Source: Sinorhizobium fredii USDA 257
Lineage (GTDB): Bacteria; Pseudomonadota; Alphaproteobacteria; Rhizobiales; Rhizobiaceae
Length of the DNA stretch: 64,000 nt
Reading direction: 5' to 3'
NCBI RefSeq assembly: GCF_000265205.3
Contig: NC_018000.1
Span: 5,022,001-5,086,000, forward strand
A program made the translations under genes and the position numbers. Shown one piece after another: positions 51,373 to 61,582 of the stretch (position 1 is the first letter of the stretch; every line of letters starts with the position of its first letter). The notes beneath the pieces were generated by a model. It did no database searches and was not told the DNA's origin. It was given only the letters and a program-made list of their open reading frames with translations.

Positions 51373-52956
51373 CTATTCGATCGACTCCAGCTCGGCCCGG
51401 TGGCGATAGAGCGCCAGAAAGCGTCGATAATCGCGGTTATAGAGATCGCGCCGCGCCGGATTCGGAAGCCGCTCCTGCCCGGCCGAGGCCATCGCACCAC
51501 CCGCATGCGCGAGGTCGGGATAGAGGTTGCCAGCCACCGCGGCGGCCATGGCCGTCCCGAGCAGAACGGCATCCGGCGCCTGGGGCACCACCACCCGGCA
51601 GCCGGTGGCGTCGGAGTAAAGTTCCATCAAGAGAGGATTGCGCACGTGGCCGCCGGTCACGTGCAGCGTATCGAGGTCGTAGCCCGCCTCCTTCATCATC
51701 TCGAGGATGTGGCGGATGCCGAGCGCGATGGCCACGCACGTGCGCCAATAGAGGCGGCAAAGTGCGTCGAACGACGAATCGAGCGCCAGGCCGCTGATGA
51801 CGCCCAGCGCATGCGGATCGGCAAGAGGCGAGCGATTGCCGTGAAAATCGGGAAGGACCTGCAAGCGATCGGCGAAGACGTCGCCGTGCTCGTCGCGCAA
51901 TTCCTGCACGCGCTCAATGATCTTTTTGTGGGTTTCGGCCGTCGGCTGCAACCCGCCCCCGTGCAGCCGCACGACGTGATCGAGCAACGCGCCCGTCGCC
52001 GATTGCCCGCCCTCGATCAGCCAGAAGCCGGGCAGCACCGCCTCAAAATACGGCCCCCACATGCCGAAGCCCGGCTTCATGTCCTTCGAGAAGGCGACGA
52101 TGCAGCTCGACGTGCCGGCGATCAGTGCCAACTGACGTTCGAGCTTCGCCGGATCGCCGGCGAACTCTCCGAGCACTCCAAGCGCGCCCGCATAGGCGTC
52201 GATCAATCCCGGCGCGACGCAGCATTCGGTATTGAGGCCGAGTTCTGCGGCTGCGGTCGCCGTGAGATTCCCGACGGCGTGCTCCATCGGCAGCGTCTCC
52301 TCAGGCAAACCGCCGCGCTCGAGAAGGTCCTGAAGCCCGATCCGTTCCAGATAGTCCTGCTGCCAGCCGCGCTCCTTGTGGGCGAGATAGTTCCATTTCG
52401 CCGTCAGCGTGCAGCGCGACCGCGCCGCGCTCCCCGTCGCCCGCCAGGACATATAGTCCGCAAGATCGAAGAAATAGCCTGCCTTCTCCCATTGACGCGG
52501 CAGGTTTCGCTTCAGCCACATCAGCTTCGGCATCTCCATCTCCGGCGACATCACCCGGCCGGAATGATCGAGGACCGGATGCTTGGTAGCCGTACAGAAG
52601 TCCGCCTCCGCCAGCGCCCGGTGGTCGAGCCAGACGATCGTATCCCAGCGCGGCTCGCCCCGGCGGTTGATCGAGAGCGGCGCGCCGTTACGGTCGCGCA
52701 CCACCAGCGAACAGGTGGCATCGAAGCCGATTGCCGCGATGCTCTGAGCGCCTATTTCCGCCTTCTCGCGCGCCGCCCGCACCGCTTCGCAGACGGCCGC
52801 CCAGATATCCTCCGAATCGTGCTCGGCGTGGTTCTCCTCGGGGCGGTTCATGGCAATGGACTGGTCCGCCCGAGCCAGAAGCGCACCCTTCCGGTCGAAG
52901 ATGCCGGCACGGGCGCTGCCGGTTCCGATATCGACCGCGACGACATATTCGCGCAT
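51373..52956 (-). CDS. FGGY-family pentulose kinase
   Basis: A 527-residue carbohydrate kinase: phosphate-1 motif VAVDIGTGSARAGIFD (residues 6-21), GFDATCSLVV, the sugar-binding WLDHRA, and the adenosine motif TGGHVRNPLL in the C-terminal domain. The length and HVRNP motif resemble the D-ribulokinase/FGGY subgroup. In a polyol operon it would phosphorylate the ketopentose made by MtlK or SmoS (D-xylulose or ribulose); sugar not determinable by eye. Last gene of the smo operon, 83 bases after the HAD gene. Confidence 0.88.
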   Translation of the reverse strand: MREYVVAVDIGTGSARAGIFDRKGALLARADQSIAMNRPEENHAEHDSEDIWAAVCEAVRAAREKAEIGAQSIAAIGFDATCSLVVRDRNGAPLSINRRGEPRWDTIVWLDHRALAEADFCTATKHPVLDHSGRVMSPEMEMPKLMWLKRNLPRQWEKAGYFFDLADYMSWRATGSAARSRCTLTAKWNYLAHKERGWQQDYLERIGLQDLLERGGLPEETLPMEHAVGNLTATAAAELGLNTECCVAPGLIDAYAGALGVLGEFAGDPAKLERQLALIAGTSSCIVAFSKDMKPGFGMWGPYFEAVLPGFWLIEGGQSATGALLDHVVRLHGGGLQPTAETHKKIIERVQELRDEHGDVFADRLQVLPDFHGNRSPLADPHALGVISGLALDSSFDALCRLYWRTCVAIALGIRHILEMMKEAGYDLDTLHVTGGHVRNPLLMELYSDATGCRVVVPQAPDAVLLGTAMAAAVAGNLYPDLAHAGGAMASAGQERLPNPARRDLYNRDYRRFLALYRHRAELESIE

Positions 52957-53039
52957 CAGTGGATGACCTTGTCCCGAGATGATAATTGGATTTCAGCGTG
53001 CCAGAGCAGCAGCGGCCGGGCCGCTCCACCCTGCTCTCC

Positions 53040-53708
53040 CTATTGACGGACAAACTGTATCAATTCGTCCATGTCGTCAAACAGCACGTCGGGCCCGAGA
53101 CTGGCGAGCACCTGCCGGTGCCGCTCGTTCCGGGCATGGCTGGCGCCCGCGAAGGCAAAGACCCGCATGCCCGCCGCCTTGGCCGCCTCGATACCGGCCG
53201 GACTGTCCTCGACCACGATGCAGTCGGCCGGGACATAGCCCATTTCAGCACTCGCATGCAGGAAGAGATCGGGCGCCGGCTTGCCGCGCGCCACCATGGT
53301 GGCGCTGAAGATATGCGGCTCGAAGAGATCGATGAGACCTGTCACCGTCAGCGACAGACGAATACGCTCCGGCTGGCTTGAAGAAGCGACGCAGCTGGCC
53401 CCATCAAGCTGCTCGACCGCCTGGCGTATGCCGGGAACCGCCCTCAGCTCCTGTCGGAACCGCGCATAGAGCCGCATCCTCATCGCTTCGAGAAATGCGT
53501 TGTCGGTCGCAAGCCCGTATTCGTCATGCAGGATTGCCGACATGCTCTGGAGGCTGCGGCCGAGGAAGCGCTCGCTCGCCTCCTCCGTCGTCATCGAAAC
53601 GCCGGCCGCATTCAGAGACTCGACCAGCACGCCGAGCGAGATCGGTTCGCTATCCACAAGCACGCCGTCGCAGTCGAAAATGACCAGTCTGGAGGCGTGC
53701 TCCGCCAT
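53040..53708 (-). CDS. HAD-superfamily phosphatase, subclass IA
   Basis: A 222-residue HAD hydrolase. Motif I FDCDGVLVDS (residues 10-19), motif II Ser in CVASSSQPE, Lys in MVARGKPAPD, motif IV VVEDSPAGIEAA. Cytosolic sugar-phosphate phosphatase similar to those in polyol operons. Four bases after mtlK, same transcript. Confidence 0.9.
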   Translation of the reverse strand: MAEHASRLVIFDCDGVLVDSEPISLGVLVESLNAAGVSMTTEEASERFLGRSLQSMSAILHDEYGLATDNAFLEAMRMRLYARFRQELRAVPGIRQAVEQLDGASCVASSSQPERIRLSLTVTGLIDLFEPHIFSATMVARGKPAPDLFLHASAEMGYVPADCIVVEDSPAGIEAAKAAGMRVFAFAGASHARNERHRQVLASLGPDVLFDDMDELIQFVRQ

Positions 53709-53712
53709 CGCT

Positions 53713-55197
53713 CTATTCCTCGAGTTTGCCGTCCAGATAAAGTTGCAGCGTGGCGCGCGTACCCTTTTCCCACAGTGTTTTCAAGGCATGGGCGAAGCGA
53801 CGGCGGAATAGATCGGACTGCGCAACCTCCCCGAAAATGTCGGAAAGCGCGAGGAAGGCCATCGGATCGTCCTTGGCCGCAAGTGCCGCCGCATGCAGTC
53901 GGTCGGCGCTCGCATCGTTGAACACGATATCCTTGCCGCTGTCGGAATTGCCGGCGAAGTAGCGGCACCAGAGCGCCGAGACCAGCGATAGTCCGGTGAC
54001 GTCCTCGCCGCGACGCAGGCGATCGGCCGCCGACGGCAGGATGAATTTCGGCTGCCGGTTCGAACCGTCCTGCGCCAGCCGCGCGATCGTATCGCCGATC
54101 TTCGGATTGGCGAAGCGCGTCTCGATGAGCTTGTAGTAGTCCTTGAGGTCCGTATTCGGCACCGGCGGAATGACCGGGATGATTTCCTCGTGCTCGAGCT
54201 TTGCCAGGAAGGCGCGGAGCAGCGGCTCCTCCATCGCCTCGTGCACGACATGGATGTCGAGCAGTGCCGCCGGATAGGCGATCGCCGCATGGCCGCCGTT
54301 GAGGATGCGGATCTTCATGTGTTCGTAGGGTGCGACATCGGGTACGAACTGCACGCCGACTTCCTCAAGCGCGGGGCGACCTTGAGGGAAATTGTCCTCC
54401 AGCACCCATTGCTTGAACTCCTCGCAAAAGACCGGCCATGCGTCCTCGATGCCGTAGTCCGAAGCGACGATACCGATCTCGCGGGGCCCCGTCGCCGGCG
54501 TGATGCGATCGACCATGCCGTTCGGAAAGGCGACATTGGCATCGATCCAGTCGGCGAAAGCCGGGTCCGACAGCCGTGCCAGGCCAGAAACGGCCGCATG
54601 GGTCACTTCGCCATTGCCGGGAATATTGTCGCAGGACATGACGGTGAAGGGCGGTATGCCCCGCGCCCTGCGCTCGGCGAGGCCCGCCAGGATGAGACCG
54701 AAGACCGTCTTCGGCGATGTGGGGTTCCGGGCATCCTCGACAATCGCCGGGTGGGCCGGATTGAACTCGCCCGAGGCCGGGTCGATGAAATAGCCGCCCT
54801 CGGTAATGGTCAGCGAAACGATCCGAATATGCGGGCTCGCCAGTTGCGCCACGATGGTCGGAACATCGCCCGGCTTGAGATAGGCGATCATCGCACCGGT
54901 GACATGCGCGCCGGTGCGGTTGTTGTCTTGCTCGACCACGGTGGTCAGGAAGTCCTGCGCCTCGAGCTTGGCGCGCATCGCCTCGTCCGATGGAAGGACG
55001 CCTGCGCCGATGATCGCCCAGTCATGATCGCGGCCCAGGGTGAAGAGATCGTCGAGATAGACGGCCTGATGCGCGCGATGAAAGTTGCCGACGCCGAAAT
55101 GGACGATGCCGGCTCGAAGATCATGCCGATCGTAATTCGGAACGCCGGCCCTGGCCTTGATCGCATCGAGCGTGGCAAGCGAGAGTTTGGTCGTCAT
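53713..55197 (-). CDS. mtlK: mannitol 2-dehydrogenase (long-chain polyol dehydrogenase)
   Basis: A 494-residue NAD-dependent enzyme of the mannitol dehydrogenase family. N-terminal motif RAGIVHFGVGNFHRAHQAVY is the cofactor-binding signature; the catalytic Lys lies within KIRILNGGHAAIAYPAALLD. It oxidises D-mannitol to fructose and D-arabitol to xylulose. Follows smoS by 36 bases. Confidence 0.94.
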   Translation of the reverse strand: MTTKLSLATLDAIKARAGVPNYDRHDLRAGIVHFGVGNFHRAHQAVYLDDLFTLGRDHDWAIIGAGVLPSDEAMRAKLEAQDFLTTVVEQDNNRTGAHVTGAMIAYLKPGDVPTIVAQLASPHIRIVSLTITEGGYFIDPASGEFNPAHPAIVEDARNPTSPKTVFGLILAGLAERRARGIPPFTVMSCDNIPGNGEVTHAAVSGLARLSDPAFADWIDANVAFPNGMVDRITPATGPREIGIVASDYGIEDAWPVFCEEFKQWVLEDNFPQGRPALEEVGVQFVPDVAPYEHMKIRILNGGHAAIAYPAALLDIHVVHEAMEEPLLRAFLAKLEHEEIIPVIPPVPNTDLKDYYKLIETRFANPKIGDTIARLAQDGSNRQPKFILPSAADRLRRGEDVTGLSLVSALWCRYFAGNSDSGKDIVFNDASADRLHAAALAAKDDPMAFLALSDIFGEVAQSDLFRRRFAHALKTLWEKGTRATLQLYLDGKLEE

Positions 55198-55233
55198 CCT
55201 ATCGTTCCTTTCGAGAACGTCCTTCGACGTATC

Positions 55234-56007
55234 TCAGCTCATCCATTGGCCGCCGTCGACGTTATAGGTCTGCGCCACGACGTAGTCGCTTTCCGACGAG
55301 GCGAGGAAGATCGCCATGCCGGTCAAATCCTCGGCAGTGCCCATACGGCCATAGGGAACGGCCTCGCCGACGAGCCGCTTCTTTTCGCCGAGCGGTCGGT
55401 TTTCGTACTTTGCGAAGAGCGCATCTACGCCGTCCCAGTGCTCGCCCTCGACGACGCCGGGAGCGATCGCGTTCACGTTGATGCGGTGCTTGATAAGGTC
55501 GAGCCCGGCGGACTGGGTGAGGCTGATGACCGCCGCCTTGGTGGCGCAGTAAACGGCAACCAGGGCCTCACCACGCCGACCCGCCTGGCTTGCCATATTG
55601 ATGATCTTGCCGCCCCTGCCCTGTGCGATCATCTGCTTGGCTGCCGCCTGCAGCGTGAAGAGCGCGCCGGATACATTGATCGAGAAGAGCCGCTCATAAC
55701 TCGCACGCGTGATCTCGACGATCGGCGCGAGGTCGAAGAGCGCGGCATTGTTGACGAGGATGTCGAGGCCCCCGGCTTGCTGGACGGCGGCGGCGATCGC
55801 CGCATCGATCGACTCCTGCCGGGTGACATCCATCTCGACCGCATAGGCTGCCGACCCGATTTCCGAGGCGGTCTGCCTTGCCCTTTCCATATTGATGTCG
55901 GCTATCGCCACGGTGGCGCCTTCGCGCACGTAGGCTTCCGCAAAGGCGCGGCCGATTCCCCGCGCCGACCCGGTGATCAGCGCGCTCTTTCCTTCAAGAC
56001 GTTTCAT
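55234..56007 (-). CDS. smoS: sorbitol dehydrogenase SmoS (SDR)
   Basis: A 257-residue short-chain dehydrogenase: [12 protein letters not shown] (residues 12-23), NNAALF, catalytic Ser in [12 protein letters not shown] and YCATKAA (YxxxK). Oxidises D-sorbitol to fructose (and galactitol to tagatose in relatives). ATG overlaps the smoK stop by four bases. Confidence 0.94.
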   Translation of the reverse strand: MKRLEGKSALITGSARGIGRAFAEAYVREGATVAIADINMERARQTASEIGSAAYAVEMDVTRQESIDAAIAAAVQQAGGLDILVNNAALFDLAPIVEITRASYERLFSINVSGALFTLQAAAKQMIAQGRGGKIINMASQAGRRGEALVAVYCATKAAVISLTQSAGLDLIKHRINVNAIAPGVVEGEHWDGVDALFAKYENRPLGEKKRLVGEAVPYGRMGTAEDLTGMAIFLASSESDYVVAQTYNVDGGQWMS

Positions 56008-57005
56008 CGAATTGCCAGCCCCTTTTCGTCAAACTTGTGCAGCCGCTGCGGGTCCGGCGTCAGGAAGACCCGGTCGCCATGCGTGACGGCGAAGTCGCCG
56101 CTGACGCGCGCCGTCAGCGTGCCGATGCCATCGGCGTTCACATGCAGGAAGGTGTCGGAGCCGAGATGCTCTGCCACACCCACGGTGCCCTGCCAGGTGC
56201 CGTGGTCCTTCGAAAGCACCAGGTGTTCCGGCCGGATGCCGATCGTGTGGGCCTGATGGCCGGCCGCCTGGCCGCCGGAAATGAAGTTCATCTTCGGCGA
56301 GCCTATGAAGCCGGCGACGAAGAGATTGTCCGGCCGGTGATAAAGATCGAGCGGTGATCCCACCTGCTCGATGCGACCGCGGTTCAGGACGACGATCTTG
56401 TCAGCCATGGTCATCGCCTCCACCTGGTCGTGGGTGACGTAGACCATCGTCGTCTTTAGTTGCTGGTGAAGCTGGCTGATCTCGAGGCGCATGTTGACGC
56501 GCAGCGCCGCGTCAAGGTTCGAAAGCGGCTCGTCGAACAGGAAGGCCTCCGGCTGGCGGACGATCGCCCGGCCGATCGCGACGCGCTGGCGCTGGCCGCC
56601 GGAAAGCTGGCGCGGCTTGCGGTCGAGATAGTCGGTGAGGTTCAGCACACGGGCCGCATCCGTCACCTTCTTGTCGATCACCGCCTTGTCCTCGCCCGCC
56701 ATCTTCAGCGGAAAGGCGATGTTGGCGCGCACGCTCATATGCGGATAGAGCGCGTAGGACTGGAACACCATGGAAAGGCCGCGCTTTGCCGGCGGCAGCT
56801 CCGTGGCGTTCTTGCCGTCGATGACGATCGCGCCGTCGCTGACGTCCTCGAGTCCGGCAATCAGTCTCAGCAGCGTTGACTTGCCGCAGCCGGAGGGGCC
56901 GACGAAGACGACGAACTCGCCGTCGTTGATATCGAGGTCGATCGATGGGATCACCGCGTGGGCGCCAAAGACCTTCGAGACGTTCTTGAGTGTAATGCTT
57001 CCCAT
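56004..57005 (-). CDS. smoK: polyol ABC transporter ATPase SmoK
   Basis: A 333-residue MalK-type ATPase: Walker [10 protein letters not shown] (about 37-45), [15 protein letters not shown], Walker [13 protein letters not shown]-loop VTHDQ, and the C-terminal TOBE regulatory region. Energises SmoFG. Ten bases after smoG. Confidence 0.94.
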   Translation of the reverse strand: MGSITLKNVSKVFGAHAVIPSIDLDINDGEFVVFVGPSGCGKSTLLRLIAGLEDVSDGAIVIDGKNATELPPAKRGLSMVFQSYALYPHMSVRANIAFPLKMAGEDKAVIDKKVTDAARVLNLTDYLDRKPRQLSGGQRQRVAIGRAIVRQPEAFLFDEPLSNLDAALRVNMRLEISQLHQQLKTTMVYVTHDQVEAMTMADKIVVLNRGRIEQVGSPLDLYHRPDNLFVAGFIGSPKMNFISGGQAAGHQAHTIGIRPEHLVLSKDHGTWQGTVGVAEHLGSDTFLHVNADGIGTLTARVSGDFAVTHGDRVFLTPDPQRLHKFDEKGLAIR

Positions 57006-57015
57006 GATCTTGCCC

Positions 57016-57846
57016 TTATTTGACCGCGCCGAAGGTGAGGCCGCGCACGAGCTGCTTCTGCGAGAACCAGCCGAGAATGAGGATGGGGGCGATCGCCATC
57101 GTCGAGGCAGCCGACAGCTTCGCGTAGAAGAGGCCTTCCGGGCTCGAATAGGAGGCGATGAAGGCAGTGAGCGGTGCCGCCTTTGCCGCGCTGAGATTCA
57201 AGGTCCAGAACGCCTCGTTCCAGGCCAGGATGATGTTGAGGAGCAGCGTCGAGGCGATGCCGGGAATCGCCATCGGCGTCAGCACATAGATGATCTCCTT
57301 GGAGAGCGAGGCGCCATCCATGCGCGCCGCTTCGAGGATCTCCCCCGGGATTTCCTTGAAATAGGTGTAGAGCATCCAGATGATGATCGGCAGATTGATG
57401 AGCGTCAGCACGATCACCAGTCCGGTGCGCGTGTCGAGGAGCCCAGTATTGCGGAATATCAGATACATCGGCACCAGCACGCCGACCGGCGGCATCATCT
57501 TGGTGGAGAGCATCCACATCAGCACGTCCTTGGTGCGTTTTGTCGGCGCAAAAGCCATCGCCCAGGCGGACGGAATGGCGATCAGGAGGCCGAGCAGAGT
57601 CGAACCGAAGGAGACGACGACCGAATTCATGAAGTGCTTGAAGTAGTCCGAGCGGCTTTGAACTTCGAAGTAATTCTCCGTGGTCCAATCGAAGAACAGG
57701 AAGGCCGGCGGCGATGCGATCGCCTGCGCCTCCGTCTTGAAGCTCGTCAGGAATGTCCAGAGGATCGGAAAGAAGATCAGAATGCCGATCGTCCAGGCCA
57801 CGACCGTGGTGACCAATTTGCGCTGGGTCGAGACATTGCGTGCCAT
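57016..57846 (-). CDS. smoG: polyol ABC transporter permease SmoG
   Basis: A 276-residue MalG-type permease with six membrane helices and the EAA loop [20 protein letters not shown] 57846 lies five bases after smoF; the longer open frame upstream is only antisense-like continuation across smoF. Confidence 0.92.
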   Translation of the reverse strand: MARNVSTQRKLVTTVVAWTIGILIFFPILWTFLTSFKTEAQAIASPPAFLFFDWTTENYFEVQSRSDYFKHFMNSVVVSFGSTLLGLLIAIPSAWAMAFAPTKRTKDVLMWMLSTKMMPPVGVLVPMYLIFRNTGLLDTRTGLVIVLTLINLPIIIWMLYTYFKEIPGEILEAARMDGASLSKEIIYVLTPMAIPGIASTLLLNIILAWNEAFWTLNLSAAKAAPLTAFIASYSSPEGLFYAKLSAASTMAIAPILILGWFSQKQLVRGLTFGAVK

Positions 57847-57851
57847 GATTA

Positions 57852-58724
57852 TCAAGCCTCCAGCGTCTTGCCGATCATGCGCATCAGGAAGAATGCGACG
57901 ATGTTTGCGAGGATGACCGCGATGATGCCGCCGGCCGAGGCACCGCCCACGTCGAACTGCAGGAGCGCCTGGGCATAGACCAGGAAGGTGAGGTTCGTGC
58001 TCTGCGTGCCGGGGCCGCCATTGGTGGTAACGAGGATTTCCGCGAAGACCGAAAGCAGGAAGATCGTCTGGATGAGGATGACGACGGTGATCGCCCGCGA
58101 AAGATGCGGCAGGACGAGATAGATGAACCGGCTCATGGCGCCGGCGCCATCCATCTGGGCCGCCTCTTTCTGCTCCTCGTCGAGCGACTGCAGCGCCGTC
58201 AGCAGAATGAGCGTTGCAAAGGGCAGCCACTGCCAGGCGACGATGAGGATGATCGAGAAGAGCGGCGCATTGGCGAGGAAGTCGAAGGGCTGCAGGCCGA
58301 CGAGCTTGGCAAGCCAGGCGAAAAGCCCGTTGACCGGGTTCATGAACATGTTCTTCCAGACGAGCGCCGCGACCGTCGGCATGATCAGGAACGGCGCAAT
58401 CACCAGAATCCGAACGATCCCCTGCCCGAACATCGGCTGGTCGAGCAGCAACGCAAGCCCGATGCCGCCGACGACCGTGATTAAGAGCACGCCAAGCACG
58501 ATCGCCAGCGTGTTGAAGACGGCCTGGAAGAAGGCCGGATCGGTCAGAAAATAGGTGTAGTTGGTGAGGCCCGCGAACTCCTCCATTCCCGGCATCAGTA
58601 GATTGTAGCGCAGGAGCGAGAAATAGATCGTCAGCGCCAGCGGCACGATCATCCAGGCCAGAAGCAGAAGCACCGACGGTGCGATCATCAGCCGCGCGGC
58701 GGAGCGGGTATGCAAGGTCGCCAT
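57852..58724 (-). CDS. smoF: polyol ABC transporter permease SmoF
   Basis: A 290-residue MalF-type permease with six membrane helices (first LMIAPSVLLLLAWMIVPLAL) and EAA loop QKEAAQMDGAGAMSRFIYLV. ATG 58724 has GGGGGA five bases upstream; in-frame alternatives at 58736 and 58757. Confidence 0.92.
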   Translation of the reverse strand: MATLHTRSAARLMIAPSVLLLLAWMIVPLALTIYFSLLRYNLLMPGMEEFAGLTNYTYFLTDPAFFQAVFNTLAIVLGVLLITVVGGIGLALLLDQPMFGQGIVRILVIAPFLIMPTVAALVWKNMFMNPVNGLFAWLAKLVGLQPFDFLANAPLFSIILIVAWQWLPFATLILLTALQSLDEEQKEAAQMDGAGAMSRFIYLVLPHLSRAITVVILIQTIFLLSVFAEILVTTNGGPGTQSTNLTFLVYAQALLQFDVGGASAGGIIAVILANIVAFFLMRMIGKTLEA

Positions 58725-58806
58725 GGCGTCCCCCATGTGGTGTTGACGCTGTTCCAAGAAGAGGCACGCGCATCGTGCGTGCCGAGCGGGCCCAAGGCTA
58801 AAAAGT

Positions 58807-58858
58807 CAGAGCGGGACGCGGGCTGGGGCGGGGTTCGTCCCTACCCCGTCCCGCTCTG
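58807..58858. terminator. long hairpin between smoE and smoF, attenuator or mRNA-stabilising element
   Basis: CAGAGCGGGACG (58807-58818) pairs perfectly over 12 bases with CGTCCCGCTCTG (58847-58858). No T-run follows on either strand. Placed directly after the binding-protein gene on the transcript, it fits a 3' stabiliser/attenuator that lets smoE be made in excess over the permeases. Confidence 0.65.
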
Positions 58859-58911
58859 GAGGTGGCCGAGATGCCGGCCGTTTCCGGACGACATCCCGGC
58901 CCTTGGGAGCC

Positions 58912-60222
58912 TCACTTGATATAGCCGGCCTTGGTCATCTCGCGTGTCGCCAGCTGCTGCGCGCTGGCGAGCGCCTGATCGACACTCATCTGACCGGCGA
59001 GCGCGGCCGAGAACACCTGGCCGACCGCCGTGCCCAGTCCCTGGAATTCCGGAATAGCCACGAACTGCACGCCGACATAGGGCACCGGCTTGACCGCCGG
59101 GTTCTTCGGGTCGGCCGCGTTGATCGAGTCGAGCGTCATCTTCGCAAACGGCGCCGCCTTCTGGTATTCCGGGTTCTCATAGAGCGAGGTGCGGGTGCCG
59201 GGAGGCACGTTCGCCCAGCCTTCCTTCTCGGCAACGAGCTTCAGATAGTCCTTGCCGGTCGCCCAGCCGATGAACTTCTGGGCCGCATCCGCCTTCTGCG
59301 AGCCGGCCGGGACCGCGAGGTTCCAGGCCCAGAGCCAGTTGCCGCGCTTGCCGAGGCCCGTGTCGGGGGCGAGCGCAAAGCCGACCTTGTCGGCAACCGT
59401 CGATTCATGCGGATTGGTGACGAAGGATGCCGCCACCGTCGCGTCGATCCACATGCCGCACTTGCCGGTCTGGAAGAGCGACAGGTTTTCGTTGAAACCG
59501 TTCGACGAGGCGCCGGGCGGACCGGCATCGTTCATCAGCTTGACGTAGAAATCGAGCGCATTCTTCCATTCCGGCTGGTCGAACTGCGGCTTCCAGTTCT
59601 CATCGAACCAGCGCGCCCCGAAGGCGTTGGCGGTTGCCGTGAGGAAGGCCATGTTCTCGCCCCAGCCGGCCTTACCGCGCAGGCAGATGCCATAGATCTC
59701 ATTGCTCTTGTCGGTGATCTTGCGGGCCGCATCCGCAATGAAATCCCAGGTCGGGGCGTCGGGCATAGTGAGCCCGGCCTTTTCGAACAGGTCCTTGCGA
59801 TACATGACCATCGAGCTTTCGCCGTAGAACGGCGCAGCATAGAGCTTATCGTCGATCGTCAGGCCGCTGCGGATCGCCGGCAAGAGGTCGTCGACATCGT
59901 AGTCGGGACCGAGCTTGTCGAGCGGCAGCAGCCAGCCCTGCTTGGCCCAGATCGGCACTTCATAGGTGCCGATCGTCATGATGTCGTACTGGCCACCCTT
60001 TGTCGCAATGTCGGTCGTGACGCGCTGGCGCAGCACGTTTTCCTCGAGCGTCACCCATTCGAGCTCAATGTCCGGATTCTTGGACGTAAAATCCTCCGCC
60101 AGCTTCTGCATCCGGATCATGTCGCCGTTGTTCACGGTCGCAATGGTCAGGGTCTCTGCTTGGGCCAGGCCTGCCAGAGCGACTGCCGAGCATGTGCCCA
60201 GCAGGAAAGTTCTCAAATTCAT
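58912..60222 (-). CDS. smoE: polyol-binding periplasmic protein SmoE
   Basis: A 436-residue extracellular solute-binding protein (family 1). Signal peptide residues 1-22 (FLLGTCSAVALAGLAQAE). The mature part begins TLTIATVNNGDMIRM. First structural gene of the operon, preceded by the palindromic operator. Confidence 0.93.
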   Translation of the reverse strand: MNLRTFLLGTCSAVALAGLAQAETLTIATVNNGDMIRMQKLAEDFTSKNPDIELEWVTLEENVLRQRVTTDIATKGGQYDIMTIGTYEVPIWAKQGWLLPLDKLGPDYDVDDLLPAIRSGLTIDDKLYAAPFYGESSMVMYRKDLFEKAGLTMPDAPTWDFIADAARKITDKSNEIYGICLRGKAGWGENMAFLTATANAFGARWFDENWKPQFDQPEWKNALDFYVKLMNDAGPPGASSNGFNENLSLFQTGKCGMWIDATVAASFVTNPHESTVADKVGFALAPDTGLGKRGNWLWAWNLAVPAGSQKADAAQKFIGWATGKDYLKLVAEKEGWANVPPGTRTSLYENPEYQKAAPFAKMTLDSINAADPKNPAVKPVPYVGVQFVAIPEFQGLGTAVGQVFSAALAGQMSVDQALASAQQLATREMTKAGYIK

Positions 60223-60261
60223 CGACTTCCTCCCAGAAGAAATTGAGCATTTGCCTTGCTC

Positions 60262-60277
60262 GTGAGCAATTACTCAC
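60262..60277. promoter_or_regulatory. probable SmoC operator upstream of smoE
   Basis: GTGAGCAATTACTCAC, an inverted repeat with one mismatch (GTGAG-N6-CTCAC), 40-55 bases before the smoE start. A second related half-site pair, TTGAGCA and TTGCTC, lies next to it at 60243-60260. Such tandem sites fit a tetrameric SorC-family regulator. Confidence 0.6.
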
Positions 60278-60432
60278 CGTTCCGCGAAAAATGTCAATGC
60301 GCATTCGTCGCTGCGACGCAGCGGATGCGCTAACGCGCGGTTTTCACTTGCAATTTTTTTGCTTAGGAAAAGGTCGCCAAAAGGCGGCGATCATGCGGGA
60401 CGCGGCGCTCGTCCGGGCCGGCACGCCGCAAT

Positions 60433-61386
60433 TCAGACGCTCAGGAGGTACTCGGCTGTGGTTTCGTCGGTGATGAGACCGTTGATGATCCGGCCCTTCA
60501 AGGCGGCGCGCAGGGCCTCGTATTTGCGGCTGCCCTTGGCGATGCCGATCACCGACGCCCGATCGCGAGGCGGCAGCGGTACGGAGGCCACGCGCTCATT
60601 GATACTGCCGGAGAGCAGCGCACCGTCATGATCGAACATCCAGCCGCAGATCTCGCCGGCCGCGCCCGCCGCCATCAGACGGGCCATTTCCTCCCGGGCC
60701 AGGAAGCCATCCTCGCAGAGGGGCGCGTCCGGCCCGAGCTCGCCCACGCCTACGAAGGCGGCATTGGCCTGCGCACCGAGCTCGAGGGCGATTTTTACCA
60801 GACTTTGATTGTGCAGTACTTCCCGCTCCTCGGCCGAGGAGACGAGAACCGGCAGGGGCATCGGAAAATGGCGCGCGTTGATCGTGTCGGCCATGCTGAA
60901 GATCACGTTGTAATAAGCAGCCGAACCGTCGAGCCGGATATTGCCGGTGAGCGAGACGATACGATGCTGCGGGCAGTCCATGACCGGTAGCTGATCGATG
61001 GTCGCTTTCAGCGTCCGCCCCGTGCCGATCGCCAGCACGACCGGATCGGGCGATTTCAGCCAGCGCTCGATCTCGCCCGCACCGGCCTCGGCGATGCCGA
61101 CCGTTGCAGAGCTCGCCCCCGGATCGCTCGGCACGACGTCAATGTAGGTCAGCTCGTATTTATCCTTCAGCCGCGCCGCCGTCTCTAGGCATGCGGCGAT
61201 CGGGTGGTCGAGGCGCACCTTGATCAGCCGCTCGGCCATGGCGAGAGACACGAGGCGCTGCGCCGACTGCCGCGAAATCCCCATGATCGACGCAATCTCG
61301 TCCTGCGTCCGGCCGGCAACATAATAGAGCCAGCCCGCGCGGGCTGCATCGTCCAGCCTATTGTTGCTTTCCGCCTTGCGTGCCAT
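60433..61386 (-). CDS. smoC: SorC-family transcriptional regulator of the polyol operon
   Basis: A 317-residue regulator: N-terminal HTH (YYVAGRTQDEIASIMGISRQ, about residues 22-41) and a SorC sugar-binding domain with VLAIGTGRTLKATIDQLP and SLTGNIRLDGSAAYY. Same strand and 210 bases upstream of smoE; presumed repressor or inducer-dependent activator of smoEFGKS-mtlK. Confidence 0.9.
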   Translation of the reverse strand: MARKAESNNRLDDAARAGWLYYVAGRTQDEIASIMGISRQSAQRLVSLAMAERLIKVRLDHPIAACLETAARLKDKYELTYIDVVPSDPGASSATVGIAEAGAGEIERWLKSPDPVVLAIGTGRTLKATIDQLPVMDCPQHRIVSLTGNIRLDGSAAYYNVIFSMADTINARHFPMPLPVLVSSAEEREVLHNQSLVKIALELGAQANAAFVGVGELGPDAPLCEDGFLAREEMARLMAAGAAGEICGWMFDHDGALLSGSINERVASVPLPPRDRASVIGIAKGSRKYEALRAALKGRIINGLITDETTAEYLLSV

Positions 61387-61582
61387 CGATCGCCTCCTAC
61401 GCTTTGATTTGCTGCCACTATTTGCCGTGCGCTGTCAAACGAGAGCGCGATCGAGTCGAGGTGCCTGCGGCAAGGTCCGGTCTTCCGGGCATTTGCGCCG
61501 GACGCGAAGGAAATTTTACCGTTTGATAAAAAATAAAGCGTGTTACCGTTTTCTGATCCTGAGAAAACATTGGGAGCCAAAA

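Noticed and set aside
51133..56256. Long plus-strand open frames opposite the kinase, mtlK and smoS genes
   Set aside because: His/Arg/Gly-rich, low-complexity translations without family motifs; antisense to well-supported genes.
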